In this document: positions 7,653 to 16,434 of the stretch, piece after piece
Layout of the letters: each line of letters opens with the position of its first letter
How positions within the stretch are numbered: the stretch's first letter is position 1
Notes under the pieces: generated by a model
Told to the model about the DNA's origin: nothing
Databases searched by the model: none
The model's input: the letters and a program-made list of their open reading frames with translations, nothing else
NCBI GenBank assembly: GCA_009837445.1
Contig: VXTM01000042.1
Span: 10,155 to 74,154, forward strand
Direction of reading: 5' to 3'
Source: Acidimicrobiaceae bacterium
Lineage (GTDB): Bacteria > Actinomycetota > Acidimicrobiia > Acidimicrobiales > Aldehydirespiratoraceae
Length of the DNA stretch: 64,000 nucleotides
Program-made: the position numbers and the translations under genes

Positions 7653-10600
7653 TCAGCGGCGGCGGGTGCTCTCGCCGGGCCGGCGGGGCCGGGCTGAACT
7701 GGGTGACAGGTGGCAGCGGGCCGGCTGGCCGTCGATGATGATGTCGTGGCCGGCAGCGCCGGCCAGCCAGCGGCCCGTGGTGTACGACTCCGAGACGGTG
7801 TCGGCGCCGCCGCCGGTGGCCTTGAAGGTGGTCACCCGCAGATCGGAGGCCAGCACCTGCTCGGCCACGTAGTCGCGCCACCGGCGCACGGCCGCGGCCT
7901 GCACGTCTGAGCCCAGCGCCAACGACACCTCGATGCGGTCGGTCACCACGTAGCCGTCGATGCGGCGGCAGTCCTGGATCACCCTCACCGCATCGCGGGC
8001 CCAGCCCTCGGCCTCCAGCTCCGGCGTTACGCCGGTGTCGAGAACGACCACCGCGTCGCCGGAGGCCAGACCGGCCGCGGCACCTCCCTCCGAGGTCTCC
8101 ACGGCCAGTTCGAAGCTCTCCGCCTCCAACCGGTGGCCGGCCGCGGTGACCGTGCCGTCGTCGTTGCGGGTCCAATCGCCGGCGCGGGCCGCTTTGAACA
8201 CCTCCTGCACGGATCCGCCCAGACGGGGGCCCAGCACCGAGCCGTTGGGGCGCAGCACCAGGGAGGCGTGGGCCTCGAGGTCGTCGGTGAGCACCACCGA
8301 CTTGGCGTTGATCTCGTCGGCCAGCAGATCGATGAGCGGTTCAAGGTCCTCGGCGCCGTTGCCGGCCACCGTGGCCTGGGCCAGGGGCAGCCGCACCCGC
8401 AGCCCGGCGTCCTCCCGCACCCGCAGCGCAGCCGATGCCGCGTCGCGCAGGCGCTCCATGCGTGCCACCAGCGCCTCGTCGTCGGGCAGGCCCTCGGCGT
8501 CGGGGTCGGGCCAGTCGGCCAGATGCACCGACGAACCGCGGGTCAAGACCCCGTGGATCTCCTCGGTGATCATGGGCAGGAACGGCGCGGCCACCCTGGT
8601 CAGGGTGGTCAGCACCACGTACAGGGTGTCGAAGGCGGCCCGGTCGGTGTCGGCGCCGCCCGCGTTCCAGAAGCGGTCCCGGGACCGGCGGATGTACCAG
8701 TTGTTGAGCGCGTCGATGAAGGCGGCGATCTCGGCCGCGCCGCCGGGCAGGTCGTAGGCGTCCATCCGCTCGGTGACCCGCTCCACCAGCGTCCGGGTCC
8801 GGGCCAGCACGTAACGGTCGAGTACGTCGTCGCTGTCGGGGCGCGGCTGGGCCGCATAGCCCTCGGCGTTGGCGTACATGGTGAAGAACGAATAGGCGTT
8901 CCAGACGGGCAGCAGGATCTGGCGGGTGACCTCGTCGATGCCGTCGTCGTTGATGCGCAGGTCGCCGCCCCGCACGATGTTGGCCGACATCAGGTACCAG
9001 CGCAGGGCGTCGGCCCCCTGGCGCTCGAAGATGTCGGTGGGCTCGGTGTAGTTGCGCAGCTTCTTGGAGAGCTTGGCGCCGTCGGCGGCCAGCAGGATGC
9101 CGTGGCAGATCACGTTGGAGAAGGCGGGCCGGTCGAACAGCGCCCCGGCCAGCACGTGCAGGGTGTAGAACCAGCCCCGGGTCTGGTTTATGTACTCCAC
9201 GATGAAGTCGGCCGGGAAGTGGCTCTCGAACCACTCGGCGTTCTCGAAGGGGTAGTGCACCTGCGCGAACGGCATCGAGCCCGACTCGAACCAGCAGTCG
9301 AGCACCTCGGGTACCCGCCGCATCACCGACCGGCCGGTGGGGTCGTCGGGGTTGGGGCGGGTGAGGTCGTCGATGAAGGGCCGGTGCAGGTCGTCGGGGC
9401 GCACCCCGAAGTCCCGCTCGAGCTCGTCGAGCGAGCCGTACACGTCAACGCGCGGATAGTCGGGATCGTCGCTGCGCCACACCGGGATGGGCGAGCCCCA
9501 GAACCGGTTGCGGCTGATCGACCAGTCGCGGGCTCCCTCCAGCCACATGCCGAAGCGGCCGTCCCGCACGTGGTCGGGCACCCAGTTGATCTGCTGGTTG
9601 AGTGCCATCAGCCGGTCCCGGATGGCGGTCACCTCCACGTACCAGCTGTTGATGGCCCGGTAGATGATGGGGGTGTCGGTTCGCCAGCAGTACGGGTAGT
9701 TGTGCTCGTAGCTGTCGTGGCGGACGATCCGGCCCTGCGCTTTGAGCTGGCGGATGATGCCGGGATTGGCCTCGAACACGTTGACCCCGGCCCAGTCCGA
9801 CACCGGCTCGGTGAACCGGCCCCGATCGTCCACCGGCACCGCGTCGGCGATGGCGATCCCGTTGGCCTCGCACACCTCCTGGTCCTCGGCCCCGAAGCCC
9901 GGCGCCATGTGGACGATCCCGGTGCCCTCGGCGGTGTCGATGAAGTCGGCGGCCAGCACCCGGAAGGCCTCGGTCCGGTGGGCGAAGAACTCGAACAGCG
10001 GGACGTAGCTCCGGCCGACGAGCTCGTCGCCGCGGACGGTGCCGACCCGGCGGGCGTCGGCGAGCTGGGCTTCGTAGGCGCCGACGGTGGCCTCGGCCAG
10101 CACGTAGTGGACGCCGCCCTCCTCCATCACGGCGTAGTCGATGGCCGGACCCACTGCGATGCCGAGATTCGACGGCAGCGTCCAGGGTGTGGTCGTCCAG
10201 GCGAGGAGCTTCATCGGTCCGGGGTCGCCGGGTTGGGCCACCAGGTCGAAGGCCACGGTGATGGCCGGGTCCTGGCGGGGCCGGGTGGCGTCGTCCAGGC
10301 GGATCTCGAAGTTCGACAGGGGCGTCTCCGCGCCCCACGAGTACGGCATCACCCGGTAGGCCTCGTACACCAGGCCCTTGCGGTAGAGCTGCGAGAAGGC
10401 CCACATGACCGACTCCATGTAGGGCAGGTCCATCGTCTTGTAGTCGTTGCCGAAGTCCACCCAGCGGGCCTGGCGGGTGACGGTGTCCTCCCACTCCCGG
10501 GTGTAGCGGACGACGGACTGGCGGCAGTGCTGGTTGAACTCGGCGATGCCGAAGGACTGGACGGCCGCGCGGCCCGAGACGCCCAGCTCGCGCTCGGTCT

Positions 10601-10901
10601 CCATCTCGGCGGGCAGGCCGTGGCAGTCCCATCCGAAGCGTCGCTCCACCCGGTTGCCCCGCATCGTCTGGTAGCGGGGCACGACATCCTTCACGAAGCC
10701 GGTCAGCAGGTGGCCGTGGTGGGGCAGTCCGTTGGCGAACGGCGGCCCGTCGTAGAACACCCAGTCCCGCTCCGCGGGCCGGGCCCTCACCGACTCCTCG
10801 AAGGTTCCCTCGGCCTTCCAGCGGGCCAGCACGCGCTGCTCGATGGCAGGAAAATCGGGGCTTCCGACGGACGGGTAGGGGCCGTCGCCGCCTTCAGTCA
10901 T
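7653..10901 (-). CDS. ileS: Isoleucyl-tRNA synthetase
   Basis: This 1082-residue class I aminoacyl-tRNA synthetase charges tRNA-Ile. The HIGH signature appears as PHHGH (residues 60-64) after DGPPFANGL, and the KMSKS loop appears as KLSKK (about 610-614) in the context of GAKLSKKLRN. The CP1 editing domain lies between them, and an anticodon-binding domain follows. The length and the LSKKLRNY form match the longer, eukaryote/archaea-like type of IleS found in many actinobacteria. This type is often naturally less sensitive to mupirocin, which is family knowledge and not tested here. The ATG at 10901 has no ribosome site but is preceded by TAGCCT 8 nt upstream, so the message is probably leaderless. 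Confidence 0.97.
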   Translation of the reverse strand: MTEGGDGPYPSVGSPDFPAIEQRVLARWKAEGTFEESVRARPAERDWVFYDGPPFANGLPHHGHLLTGFVKDVVPRYQTMRGNRVERRFGWDCHGLPAEMETERELGVSGRAAVQSFGIAEFNQHCRQSVVRYTREWEDTVTRQARWVDFGNDYKTMDLPYMESVMWAFSQLYRKGLVYEAYRVMPYSWGAETPLSNFEIRLDDATRPRQDPAITVAFDLVAQPGDPGPMKLLAWTTTPWTLPSNLGIAVGPAIDYAVMEEGGVHYVLAEATVGAYEAQLADARRVGTVRGDELVGRSYVPLFEFFAHRTEAFRVLAADFIDTAEGTGIVHMAPGFGAEDQEVCEANGIAIADAVPVDDRGRFTEPVSDWAGVNVFEANPGIIRQLKAQGRIVRHDSYEHNYPYCWRTDTPIIYRAINSWYVEVTAIRDRLMALNQQINWVPDHVRDGRFGMWLEGARDWSISRNRFWGSPIPVWRSDDPDYPRVDVYGSLDELERDFGVRPDDLHRPFIDDLTRPNPDDPTGRSVMRRVPEVLDCWFESGSMPFAQVHYPFENAEWFESHFPADFIVEYINQTRGWFYTLHVLAGALFDRPAFSNVICHGILLAADGAKLSKKLRNYTEPTDIFERQGADALRWYLMSANIVRGGDLRINDDGIDEVTRQILLPVWNAYSFFTMYANAEGYAAQPRPDSDDVLDRYVLARTRTLVERVTERMDAYDLPGGAAEIAAFIDALNNWYIRRSRDRFWNAGGADTDRAAFDTLYVVLTTLTRVAAPFLPMITEEIHGVLTRGSSVHLADWPDPDAEGLPDDEALVARMERLRDAASAALRVREDAGLRVRLPLAQATVAGNGAEDLEPLIDLLADEINAKSVVLTDDLEAHASLVLRPNGSVLGPRLGGSVQEVFKAARAGDWTRNDDGTVTAAGHRLEAESFELAVETSEGGAAAGLASGDAVVVLDTGVTPELEAEGWARDAVRVIQDCRRIDGYVVTDRIEVSLALGSDVQAAAVRRWRDYVAEQVLASDLRVTTFKATGGGADTVSESYTTGRWLAGAAGHDIIIDGQPARCHLSPSSARPRRPGESTRRR

Positions 10902-10909
10902 GGCCGATC

Positions 10910-10915
10910 AGGCTA
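10910..10915 (-). promoter_or_regulatory. Probable -10 element of ileS (leaderless)
   Basis: TAGCCT on the minus strand ends 8 nt before the ileS ATG. No Shine-Dalgarno sequence is visible in the gap. Confidence 0.5.
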
Positions 10916-10986
10916 CCGGCGAGCATTGGTCTGCCCGTCCTGGCCAGCAGCGAGCTGGAGCGGCCCAGGCTGGCCGGGCTGTTGAG

Positions 10987-11958
10987 CTAGCCGTCGTCGA
11001 GGCGGCGGCCGTCCTCTACCAGGTTGATCTCCCAGATCACCTTGTCGAGGGCGTCGGCCGAGGTGATGGTGGGGAACCTCAGCGGGTGCTCGTCGGTCAC
11101 GCAGGTGGGCAGCGGCGACAGGATCGTCCACGGCGTGGGGTGGGCGAACTGCACCACCGAGTAGCGGTCGCCGCTCTGGCCCTCGGCGGCCACCACCCGG
11201 TGGATGCCGGCGCCGATCACCCCGTTGGTGAGGTGCTCGAGCATCATGCCGGTGTTGATAATGGCGCTGCCGTCCGGCGGGACGGCGTCGACCCAGCCGC
11301 GGTCGGTGCGCACCTGCAGGCCGGGCGCGGAGGCCCTGGGAAGCATGGTGATGAGGTTGATGTCGCCGTGCTCGACAGCCCACATGAAGCCGTCGTCGGG
11401 GGCGGTGTCCATGGGCGGGTAGTGGAGGGCCCGGTTGAGGGTCGCCCCGTACTCGAGCATCGCGTCGAAGAACTCCTCGTGGATTCCCAGCCCCACCGCG
11501 ATCACCCGCAACACCCGGCGCTGGACGTCGATCACCCCGGCGTGGAACCGGAGCAGCAGATCGGTGACGCCGGGCAGGTCGTCCTCGGGAAGGACGGGCG
11601 GTCCGTAGCGGTGCGGGTAGCGCTGGCGCAGCGGATGGCCGGGTGGCGCGGGCTCACCCCAGTTGAGCATCTCCTTGAGGTCGGGGATGTCGGAGATCGC
11701 AGCCGTCTCGGTCATCATCGGCGTGTAGCCGGTCTGGCCGTGGGCGCCGGCCACGATATAGCGGTCCTTGCGCTCCTTGGGCAGGGTGAAGAACGCTTGG
11801 AGCTGGCCGTAGGCCTCGTCGATCAGGCCTTCGGCCAGGTCGTGGGCCACGTACACGAAGCCGGTGGCGAGGCTCTGCATCACACCGTCCACCACCGCGG
11901 CCCGCTCGGTCCTGCCGCCCCGCTCGAAGGCCACCAGATCGACGTCGAGAATGTCCAT
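10987..11958 (-). CDS. Isopenicillin N synthase-like 2-oxoglutarate/Fe(II) oxygenase
   Basis: This 323-residue protein belongs to the isopenicillin N synthase/DIOX fold group. The Fe(II)-binding triad is visible as H197-G-D199 (EHGDIN) and H253 (GIHRVV), followed by an RYS motif that binds the 2-oxoglutarate carboxylate. The N-terminal DIOX_N-like part contains the conserved GFVYVAHD region and the FFTLPKERK segment. It is therefore a cytosolic oxidoreductase that probably couples 2-oxoglutarate decarboxylation to hydroxylation or ring chemistry. The substrate cannot be told from the sequence. It lies behind ileS on the same strand but 85 bp upstream, with its own TAGCGT -10 element 6 nt before the ATG. 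Confidence 0.88.
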   Translation of the reverse strand: MDILDVDLVAFERGGRTERAAVVDGVMQSLATGFVYVAHDLAEGLIDEAYGQLQAFFTLPKERKDRYIVAGAHGQTGYTPMMTETAAISDIPDLKEMLNWGEPAPPGHPLRQRYPHRYGPPVLPEDDLPGVTDLLLRFHAGVIDVQRRVLRVIAVGLGIHEEFFDAMLEYGATLNRALHYPPMDTAPDDGFMWAVEHGDINLITMLPRASAPGLQVRTDRGWVDAVPPDGSAIINTGMMLEHLTNGVIGAGIHRVVAAEGQSGDRYSVVQFAHPTPWTILSPLPTCVTDEHPLRFPTITSADALDKVIWEINLVEDGRRLDDG

Positions 11959-11964
11959 ACGGCC

Positions 11965-11970
11965 ACGCTA
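11965..11970 (-). promoter_or_regulatory. Probable -10 element of the IPNS-like oxygenase gene
   Basis: TAGCGT on the minus strand ends 6 nt before the ATG at 11958, again without a ribosome site. A leaderless transcript is likely. Confidence 0.5.
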
Positions 11971-12023
11971 GCCGCCTGCCGCGATCAAGAAGTCCTGCTC
12001 AGAGGGGGTGCCGGGGGAGCGAT

Positions 12024-12053
12024 TTGACACGCGTGTAGTTACGGTGCTGTAAT
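12024..12053 (+). promoter_or_regulatory. Promoter of nrdAB with internal palindrome
   Basis: A consensus TTGACA (12024-12029) is followed after 18 bp by TGTAAT (12048-12053), a good housekeeping-sigma promoter. A perfect 10-bp palindrome, ACACGCGTGT (12027-12036), overlaps the -35 and spacer and is a candidate repressor site. It is shorter than a full NrdR box, so I do not name the regulator. The transcript would have a leader of about 75 nt with AGGAGG in front of nrdA. Confidence 0.65.
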
Positions 12054-12136
12054 TCATATTCCGAAGTTGTGACCGGTCTTGAGCGGGGTTCGCAACTGGC
12101 GGGGAACTTGACGACCGGCAAGAGGAGGGCACCGAC

Positions 12137-14587
12137 GTGACTATGACCCAGGACCGGCTGACCTCTGTCGCCGACGTGCCACCGGCTGTTTCCGCACCCA
12201 CGACGATGCAGGTGCGCAAGCGCAACGGCAACCTTGAGCCCGTTGACGTGAACAAGATCGTCAACGCGGTAGCCCGGGCCGCCGAGGGCCTGCTGGGCAT
12301 CGATCCCCTCACCGTCAGCACCCGCACCATCGCGGCCCTCGCCGACGGCGCCACCACCCGCGAGCTCGACGAACTCAGTATCCGCACCGCGGCCGGCCTC
12401 ATCGTGGAGGAGCCCAACTACTCGAAGCTCGCGGCCCGCATGCTGGCCACCTACATCGACAAGGAGGTCCGCAACCAGAACATCCCCTGGTTCTCCGAGG
12501 CGATCGAGACCGGCCACCGGCTTGGCCTGATCGGCGACGACACCGCAGAGTTCGTGCGGGCCCACTCCCCCGCCCTCAACGCGGCCATCGACTCAGGCAG
12601 GGACCGCAACTTCGAGTTCTTCGGCCTGCGGACCGTCTACGACCGCTACCTGCTGCGCCACCCCGACACCCGGCTGGTGATCGAGACGCCGCAGTACTTC
12701 ATGCTGCGGGTCGCCTGCGGGCTGAGCACCGACCCCGACGAGGCCATCGCGTTCTACGACCTGATCTCGTCGCTGGCGTACCTCCCGTCGAGTCCGACGC
12801 TGTTCAACTCGGGCACGATGCACCCGCAGATGTCGAGCTGCTACCTGCTCGACTCCCCCGTGGACTCCCTGGAGGGCATCTACCAGCGCTACACCGACAT
12901 CGCCCGGCTGTCGAAGTACGCGGGCGGGATAGGGGTGGGCTGGCACCGGGTCCGCTCCAAGGGTTCGCTGATCAAGGGCACAAACGGGCTGTCCAACGGC
13001 ATCGTCCCGTGGCTCAAGACCCTCGACTCCTCGGTAGCCGCGGTCAACCAGGGCGGTCGTCGCAAGGGCGCGGCCTGCGTGTACTTGGAGTCCTGGCACG
13101 CCGACATCGAGCAGTTCCTCGAACTGCGCGACAACACCGGCGACCACGCCCGGAGGACGCACAACATCAACCTGGCCAACTGGGTGCCCGACCTGTTCAT
13201 GGAGCGGGTGGAGAACGACTGGCAGTGGAGCCTGTTCGACCCCAAGAAGGTGCCCGAGCTCACCGACACCTACGGCGAGGAGTTCCGGGCCATCTACGAG
13301 CAGGCCGAGAACGACAAGCTGTACGAGCGCCAGATCCCCGCCCGCCAGCTCTACACCCGGATGATGCGGACCCTGGCCGAGACCGGCAACGGCTGGATGA
13401 CGTTCAAGGACGCCTCGAACGCCAAGTGCAACCAGACCGGACCCGGAGCGCCCGGAGCCGGCATGGACGGCGCCAACGCCAGGGACCGGGTGGTGCACCT
13501 GTCGAACCTGTGCACCGAGATCATCGAGATCACCAGCGAGCACGAGACCGCGGTCTGCAATCTCGGGTCGGTGAACCTGGGGGCGTTCGTTCAGAGGGCC
13601 GCGGCCTCCAACGGCAGCGCCCCGGCGGGCTTCGACTTCGAGCGGCTCGGCGAGGTGGTCAGGCTGGTCGTCGGCTTCCTCGACCGCGTGATCGACATCA
13701 ACTACTACCCGACCGACGAGTCCGAGGCCTCCAACCGGCGCTGGCGCCCGGTGGGCCTGGGCCTCATGGGCCTCCAGGACGTGTTCTTCAAGCTGGGGCT
13801 GGCCTTCGACTCGGCCGAGGCCCGGTCGCTCAGCCGCCGCATCTCCGAGGAGATCTACTTCAACGCCCTGTGGGCCTCCAGCGAGCTCGCCGAGGCCAAC
13901 GGCGCCCACCCCGGCTTCGCCGACACCCGGGCCGCGGCCGGCGACCTCCAGTTCGACCTGTGGAATACCGAGCCGTCCGACGCGGAGCGCTGGGCGCCGC
14001 TGCGGGAGCGGATCGCCACCCACGGGCTGCGCAACTCGCTGCTGATCGCCATCGCCCCGACGGCCACCATCGCCGCCATCGCCGGCTGCTACGAGTGCAT
14101 CGAGCCCCAGGTGTCGAACCTGTTCAAGCGCGAGACCCTCTCCGGCGAGTTCATGCAGGTGAACCGCTACCTGGTGGCCGAGCTGAAGGCCAGGGGCCTG
14201 TGGGACGACAAGATGATCGCCGAGGTCAAGAAGGCCGAGGGCTCGATCCAGGAGATCGAGCGCATCCCCGCCGACCTGCGGGCCGTCTACCGCACCGCGT
14301 GGGAGATCTCGCAGCGCTCGCTCATCGAGATGGCCGCCGATCGGGGGGCCTTCATCGATCAGAGCCAGTCGCTCAATCTGTTCATGGAGGCCCCGACGAT
14401 CGGGAAGCTGTCGTCGATGTACATGGCCGCGTGGAAGCTGGGCCTCAAGACCACCTACTACCTGCGGTCGCGCCCAGCGACCCGCATCAACCAGACCACC
14501 ACCGGCGGCAACGGCACCTCGCCCACCGACGCCGAGGCCGTGGCCTGCTCTTTGGAGAACCCTGAGACCTGCGAGGCGTGCGACTGA
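12137..14587 (+). CDS. nrdA: Ribonucleoside-diphosphate reductase large subunit (class Ia)
   Basis: This 816-residue catalytic subunit reduces ribonucleoside diphosphates to deoxy forms. An ATP-cone regulatory domain opens the protein (VRKRNGNLEPVD, about residues 30-110). The three active-site cysteines are C235 (SSCYLLD), C459 (NLCTEI) and C474 (AVCNLGS). The C-terminal tail ends CEACD, the swinging dithiol that relays electrons from thioredoxin. The GTG at 12137 has AGGAGG 8 nt upstream, and an ATG two codons later is the alternative. Its stop overlaps the nrdB start as TGATG, so the two subunits are made in a coupled way. Confidence 0.96.
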   Translation: MTMTQDRLTSVADVPPAVSAPTTMQVRKRNGNLEPVDVNKIVNAVARAAEGLLGIDPLTVSTRTIAALADGATTRELDELSIRTAAGLIVEEPNYSKLAARMLATYIDKEVRNQNIPWFSEAIETGHRLGLIGDDTAEFVRAHSPALNAAIDSGRDRNFEFFGLRTVYDRYLLRHPDTRLVIETPQYFMLRVACGLSTDPDEAIAFYDLISSLAYLPSSPTLFNSGTMHPQMSSCYLLDSPVDSLEGIYQRYTDIARLSKYAGGIGVGWHRVRSKGSLIKGTNGLSNGIVPWLKTLDSSVAAVNQGGRRKGAACVYLESWHADIEQFLELRDNTGDHARRTHNINLANWVPDLFMERVENDWQWSLFDPKKVPELTDTYGEEFRAIYEQAENDKLYERQIPARQLYTRMMRTLAETGNGWMTFKDASNAKCNQTGPGAPGAGMDGANARDRVVHLSNLCTEIIEITSEHETAVCNLGSVNLGAFVQRAAASNGSAPAGFDFERLGEVVRLVVGFLDRVIDINYYPTDESEASNRRWRPVGLGLMGLQDVFFKLGLAFDSAEARSLSRRISEEIYFNALWASSELAEANGAHPGFADTRAAAGDLQFDLWNTEPSDAERWAPLRERIATHGLRNSLLIAIAPTATIAAIAGCYECIEPQVSNLFKRETLSGEFMQVNRYLVAELKARGLWDDKMIAEVKKAEGSIQEIERIPADLRAVYRTAWEISQRSLIEMAADRGAFIDQSQSLNLFMEAPTIGKLSSMYMAAWKLGLKTTYYLRSRPATRINQTTTGGNGTSPTDAEAVACSLENPETCEACD

Positions 14588-15717
14588 TGGCCATAACCGA
14601 CTTCGATCCTCTTGATCTCCCGGGCCGGGACTCTGCCGTCCCCACCCCTCCCGCAGGCGTCCAGCCTGATTCGGAGGCCGAGGCCCGGCCCGGGCATCCC
14701 ACACCCATTCCTGCCCGATCCAACATCTTGGATCCTGGGTTCGACCTGACGCTGCGGCCGATGCGCTACCCGCAGTTCTTCGAGATGTTCCGCGACGCGA
14801 TCAAGAACACCTGGACCGTCGATGAGATCGACTTCTCCGACGACCTCGTCGACCTCGACCGTAAGCTCATGCCAGCCGAGAAGCACCTGATCCGCCGCCT
14901 GGTGGCCTTCTTCGCCACCGGCGACTCGATCGTGGCCAACAACCTGGTGCTGAACCTCTACGAGCACATCAACGCGCCCGAGGCCCGCCTGTACCTGTCG
15001 CGCCAGCTTTTCGAAGAGGCGTTGCACGTTCAGTTCTACCTGAACCTGCTCGACAACTACATTCCCGACCGCGACGAGCGGGCCGAGGCGTTCGCGGCCA
15101 TCGAGAACATCCCGTCGATCCGGGCCAAGGCCGAGTTCTGCTTCAAGTGGATGGACTCGGTGGGAGACAGGCCGCTGCGCACCGCCGCGGACCGGCGGCG
15201 GTTCCTGATGAACCTGATCTGCTTCGCGGCCTGCATCGAGGGCCTGTTCTTCTTCGCGGCCTTCGCCTACGTGTACTTCTTGCGGTCCAAGGGTCTGCTC
15301 AACGGGCTGGCCGCCGGCACCAACTGGGTGTTCCGGGACGAGTCGATGCACATGAACTTCGCCTTCGAAGTGATCCGCACGGTGCGGGGCGAGGAGCCCG
15401 ACCTGTTCGACGAGGACCTGGGCCGCGACATCAGCGACATGCTGGCCGAGGCGGTCGACGCCGAGCACCAGTTCGCCGCGGACCTGCTGGGCGAGGGCGT
15501 GCCGGGCATGTCGGTGTCCGACACCCGGTCGTACCTGGAGTACGTGGCCGACCAGCGGCTGATGCAGTTGGGCCTGCCCCGTCGCTTCGGCAGCCGCAAC
15601 CCGTTCTCGTTCATGGAACTCCAGGACGTGCAGGAACTCTCCAACTTCTTCGAGCGCACCGTCTCCGCGTACCAGGTGGGCGTGGAGGGCGAGGTCGCCT
15701 TCGACGAGGACTTCTGA
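14587..15717 (+). CDS. nrdB: Ribonucleoside-diphosphate reductase small subunit (class Ia, tyrosyl radical)
   Basis: This 376-residue radical-generating subunit holds the di-iron site. Counting from the ATG at 14587, the ligands fall at D113, E144, H147, E218, E252 and H255. The spacing is the same as in the Escherichia coli protein for the first three and for the last three. Y151 sits in EALHVQFY at the position of the radical tyrosine (seven residues after the second ligand), so this is a normal tyrosyl-radical enzyme and not a Tyr-less class Ic type. The N-terminus has a Pro-rich leader of about 45 residues before the ferritin-like fold. The start overlaps the nrdA stop by one base, and a GTG at 14578 is also in frame. 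Confidence 0.96.
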   Translation: MAITDFDPLDLPGRDSAVPTPPAGVQPDSEAEARPGHPTPIPARSNILDPGFDLTLRPMRYPQFFEMFRDAIKNTWTVDEIDFSDDLVDLDRKLMPAEKHLIRRLVAFFATGDSIVANNLVLNLYEHINAPEARLYLSRQLFEEALHVQFYLNLLDNYIPDRDERAEAFAAIENIPSIRAKAEFCFKWMDSVGDRPLRTAADRRRFLMNLICFAACIEGLFFFAAFAYVYFLRSKGLLNGLAAGTNWVFRDESMHMNFAFEVIRTVRGEEPDLFDEDLGRDISDMLAEAVDAEHQFAADLLGEGVPGMSVSDTRSYLEYVADQRLMQLGLPRRFGSRNPFSFMELQDVQELSNFFERTVSAYQVGVEGEVAFDEDF

Positions 15718-15767
15718 AAGCGGAGCGGCTGTTTCGTAACGGCTGCCGGTGTGATACACAGGGTCCC

Positions 15768-16421
15768 ATGCTGAGATTCGCAGAGGAAATCATCCTGCTG
15801 ATGCTGCACGACGACAACGGGAAGTTCGCGCCCGTGCCGTCGTGGTCGCTGGACCGGGCCCTGGCCGGGGCGGTGCTTATGGACCTGGCCTTGGAGAACC
15901 GGATCGACACCGACCCGGAGAACCTCATCCTCATCGACGACACCCCGGTCGGCGACAGCCTGCTCGATCCGACCCTGGCCGAGATCGCGGCCGGCGAGCA
16001 GCGCGACGCCCGCTACTGGGTGGAGCACACCGCCAAGAAGGGCGAGCAGATCCGCGAGGAGGCCCTGTCCCGCCTGGTGGACGCCGGCATCCTGGAACGG
16101 CAGGAGGACCGCTTCCTGTGGGTATTCCGGTCTCGGCGCTACCCGCTGGTGGACGGCAAGGCCGAGCGCGAGGTGAAGCTGCGCATCATGGAGGTGCTGC
16201 TCTCGGACCAGATCCCCGAGCCCCGCGATGTGGTGATCATCGCGCTGGCCGACGCCTGCGGGATCTTCCACGAGCTGCTGCCCAAGCGGGAGCTCCAGCG
16301 GGCCTCGTCCCGCATCGAGCAGGTGCGCAAGCTCGACCTGATCGGCCAAGCGATGGCGCAGACCATCCACGACATGCAGATGTGGCTGGCCGCCTCCCGC
16401 ATAGAGGGCCGCATGTTCTGA
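15768..16421 (+). CDS. GPP34 (GOLPH3/Vps74-like) family protein
   Basis: This 217-residue protein matches the GPP34 family, with MLRFAEEIILLMLHDDNG at the start, AGAVLMDLAL, and LVDAGILERQEDRFLWVF followed by a helical C-terminal half. In eukaryotes the family binds phosphatidylinositol 4-phosphate. The bacterial members are frequent in actinobacteria and mostly uncharacterised, so I give no function. There is no signal peptide or membrane segment. The gene follows nrdB by 50 bp and may be co-transcribed. A GATACA-like -10 hexamer close to the ATG suggests it can also have its own leaderless promoter. Confidence 0.85.
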   Translation: MLRFAEEIILLMLHDDNGKFAPVPSWSLDRALAGAVLMDLALENRIDTDPENLILIDDTPVGDSLLDPTLAEIAAGEQRDARYWVEHTAKKGEQIREEALSRLVDAGILERQEDRFLWVFRSRRYPLVDGKAEREVKLRIMEVLLSDQIPEPRDVVIIALADACGIFHELLPKRELQRASSRIEQVRKLDLIGQAMAQTIHDMQMWLAASRIEGRMF

Positions 16422-16434
16422 CCCTGGCCCCCGC

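Noticed and set aside
8133-10985. A 950-residue open frame on the plus strand opposite ileS
   Set aside because: It is the antisense of a clear IleS. Its product is a His/Gly/Val/Arg-rich string without domains, as expected from GC-rich third positions.
12054-12136. A riboswitch (for example cobalamin) in the nrdAB leader
   Set aside because: The leader is only about 75 nt and lacks any known conserved element. The reductase is a class Ia di-iron enzyme that does not need B12.
12593-14704. A 703-residue open frame on the minus strand opposite nrdA and the start of nrdB
   Set aside because: The plus strand encodes the complete NrdA with all active-site residues. The antisense product has no recognisable feature.
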